This document shows, piece by piece, positions 62,892 to 64,000 of a stretch of DNA of 64,000 bases. The notes under the pieces were generated by a model that ran no database searches, was not told where the DNA came from, and saw nothing but the letters and a program-made list of their open reading frames with translations. How positions within the stretch are numbered: position 1 is the first letter of the stretch; every line of letters starts with the position of its first letter. This DNA is from JBBATK01 sp039810585. GTDB taxonomy: Bacteria > Bacteroidota > Ignavibacteria > Kapaibacteriales > NICIL-2. Position numbers and translations under genes: made by a program. The stretch spans positions 1 to 64,000 of the forward strand of contig JBDHXF010000013.1 of the NCBI GenBank assembly GCA_039810585.1, read 5' to 3'.

Positions 62892-63392
62892 TCACACAAT
62901 AGTACCGGATGCAAGCAAAGCGACGAGCTGGTCGACGCAGATACGAACGCCTTGCTCCATTCCCATGGCGACGACAGTTTGCAAGCCCTCAGCACTGGCG
63001 TATGTTGTTTTCCATTCCACCCGCGTGCAGCTTTCGTGTTGATGAAAACTAATACGACCGTGCGACTCCGGTAGAGCCGGATTGGCAACTCCGTGTTCAT
63101 CGCAAAAGCAGTCTTTCATGGCAAAGAACTGATGGAGAGAGATGTCGGTATAATCCATGCGACCCCAGTGACGTTCACCTTCCGGTCCGCACATGGCGTA
63201 TAGCCAGTGCCCACCGACGCGAAAATCCATCTCCTTTGTTTCTGCACGCCAGGGTTGGGGACCCCACCATTGATCTAAATAGACTGCTTCTGTATAGGCT
63301 CGCCAAACGATGGCCATTGGCGCATCAAAATCGCGAATAACACTAAAGGTGGAATCGCTCTGGTTGGCGATTATCTCGGTCTGACGGCTCAT
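62892..63392 (-). CDS. AHSA1/SRPBCC-type protein
   Basis: The 166-residue protein shows the AHSA1 pattern: 'FSVIRDFDAPMAIVWRAYTEAVYLDQWWGP' then 'MDFRVGGHWLYAMCGPEGERHWGRMDYTDI', 'SFHQHESCTRVEWKTTYASAEGLQTVVAMGMEQGVRICVDQLVALL'. Such proteins bind hydrophobic ligands or act as stress-related cofactors, and are often paired with an ArsR-type regulator. Two tandem inverted repeats lie 59-101 bp upstream and are probably operators; the regulator itself is not in the window. Confidence 0.88.
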   Translation of the reverse strand: MSRQTEIIANQSDSTFSVIRDFDAPMAIVWRAYTEAVYLDQWWGPQPWRAETKEMDFRVGGHWLYAMCGPEGERHWGRMDYTDISLHQFFAMKDCFCDEHGVANPALPESHGRISFHQHESCTRVEWKTTYASAEGLQTVVAMGMEQGVRICVDQLVALLASGTIV

Positions 63393-63450
63393 GGTTTACT
63401 CCCTTCGTTGGTAAAAAAATCTTCAGAGACCCTGCCATGGTCTCTATATC

Positions 63451-63493
63451 TGCAACCACTCGGTTGCAAATATACTGCAACCAAATGGTTGCG
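63451..63493 (-). promoter_or_regulatory. Two tandem operator-like inverted repeats upstream of the AHSA1-type gene
   Basis: TGCAACC-ACTC-GGTTGCA (63451-63468) is perfect; TGCAACC-AAAT-GGTTGCG (63476-63493) differs at the last base. Both have a 4-bp centre and are 25 bp apart. They lie just upstream of the AHSA1-type gene, and an AATATAC stretch sits between them. They look like binding sites of a dimeric regulator such as ArsR or TetR. Confidence 0.65.
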
Positions 63494-63638
63494 CAACAAC
63501 TTTTTTCTCTCGAATACGTGCCGGAAACTTCCGCACAAAACAAAAGCGCCGATGAGATCGGCGCTTGGGAAGTGAGTAACAATGAACGTTCGCACAATAG
63601 ACTGAAGCTTTTGTCCGTTCGAAAAATGCGGACCTCGA

Positions 63639-64000
63639 CTACTGATTGATGTAGATAAATGGAATACTGCGAAGAACCTCTTTTGTTTTGAGTTGCAGTA
63701 GGTATGTGCCGGAATGATCAAGAGCGCCTAGAGGAAGCGAGTATTGAACAGAGGCGTCGGCATTCTGACGGTATAGTGTTCGAAGAAGGCGTCCGTTCAT
63801 GTCATACACAGATAGCTGAACGTTGGCCGCCGACGGAACTGAGAATTGAATCCAGCTTTGGTCAGACGCTGGCGAGCCACTGAGCTGCAATGTTGCATGT
63901 ACGAGTGGCGCTGGTGAGTTAAGAACTGACGACATCACGCAGGCGTCGGGGGACGGGTTTGACTCAATTGGGTCGAAGGGAAACATATCATGTCCCTTAA
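63639..64000 (-). CDS. T9SS cargo protein, C-terminal end (5' part beyond the window)
   Basis: The - strand frame is open to the right edge, so only the last ~120 residues are present. They include 'LQLSGSPASDQSWIQFSVP', 'NVQLSVYDMNGRLLRTL' and 'GTYLLQLKTKEVLRSIPFIYI', the pattern of a T9SS type A sorting domain. The stretch 'PNPS'-like before it reads 'ESNPSPDA'. The functional part of the protein lies outside. An ATG at 63986 is internal. Confidence 0.75.
   Translation of the reverse strand, partial: KGHDMFPFDPIESNPSPDACVMSSVLNSPAPLVHATLQLSGSPASDQSWIQFSVPSAANVQLSVYDMNGRLLRTLYRQNADASVQYSLPLGALDHSGTYLLQLKTKEVLRSIPFIYINQ

Overview
The window looks like a chromosomal segment of a flagellated, Gram-negative bacterium of the Bacteroidota/Chlorobiota side, most like an Ignavibacteria- or Kapabacteria-type genome. 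This is an inference. It rests on three proteins ending in type IX secretion (T9SS) C-terminal sorting domains, several TAnnTTTG-like promoter boxes upstream of genes, clear Shine-Dalgarno sites (unlike many true Bacteroidetes), flagellar motor genes, and an SQR-like flavoprotein. No species can be named from the sequence.

Layout. 1-8.4 kb: end of a flagellar switch cluster (fliL-fliM-fliN), then asd, a mannose-1-phosphate guanylyltransferase and hutI. Facing them are a membrane metallophosphoesterase and a UPF0598/hotdog thioesterase fusion, divergent from ruvC. 8.6-20 kb: an isolated nuoJ-nuoK pair, a large AddB-like nuclease, riboflavin synthase alpha, a giant TraB/GumN-like exported protein and an M20 dipeptidase. 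20-22.2 kb: a 113-bp tandem repeat array of GTAG-headed palindromes, tRNA-Pro(GGG) with its terminator, and an AT-rich orphan gene between two long direct repeats. 22-35 kb: an accessory region with an SRPBCC protein, two polytopic glycosyltransferase-like proteins, T9SS surface proteins and dispersed repeats.

35.1-50.3 kb is the striking part: seven consecutive, translationally coupled genes (start codons overlapping the previous stop), each encoding a cytosolic protein with 4-8 or more TPR units of exactly 40 residues, a coiled linker and a C-terminal class III adenylyl cyclase. All seven keep both metal-binding Asp residues, the purine-selecting Lys, and the transition-state Asn and Arg; one has Asp to Glu at the second purine-selecting position. 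Two catalytic subtypes and two types of terminal TPR module are combined in different ways along the array, which suggests recombination inside it. The likely role is many different TPR-sensed inputs feeding a common cAMP output.

50.3-64 kb: an HtrA-like protease without PDZ, a lipoprotein, an OmpA-like protein, a zinc-ribbon protein, an SQR-like flavoprotein with a possible small partner, a BNR-propeller lipoprotein, an alpha/beta hydrolase, a TPR-histidine kinase interrupted by an in-frame stop (its TPR module resembles that of the cyclases), an AHSA1-type protein behind two tandem operators, and the C-terminal end of a T9SS cargo protein. Short hairpin repeats of several families are scattered between the genes.
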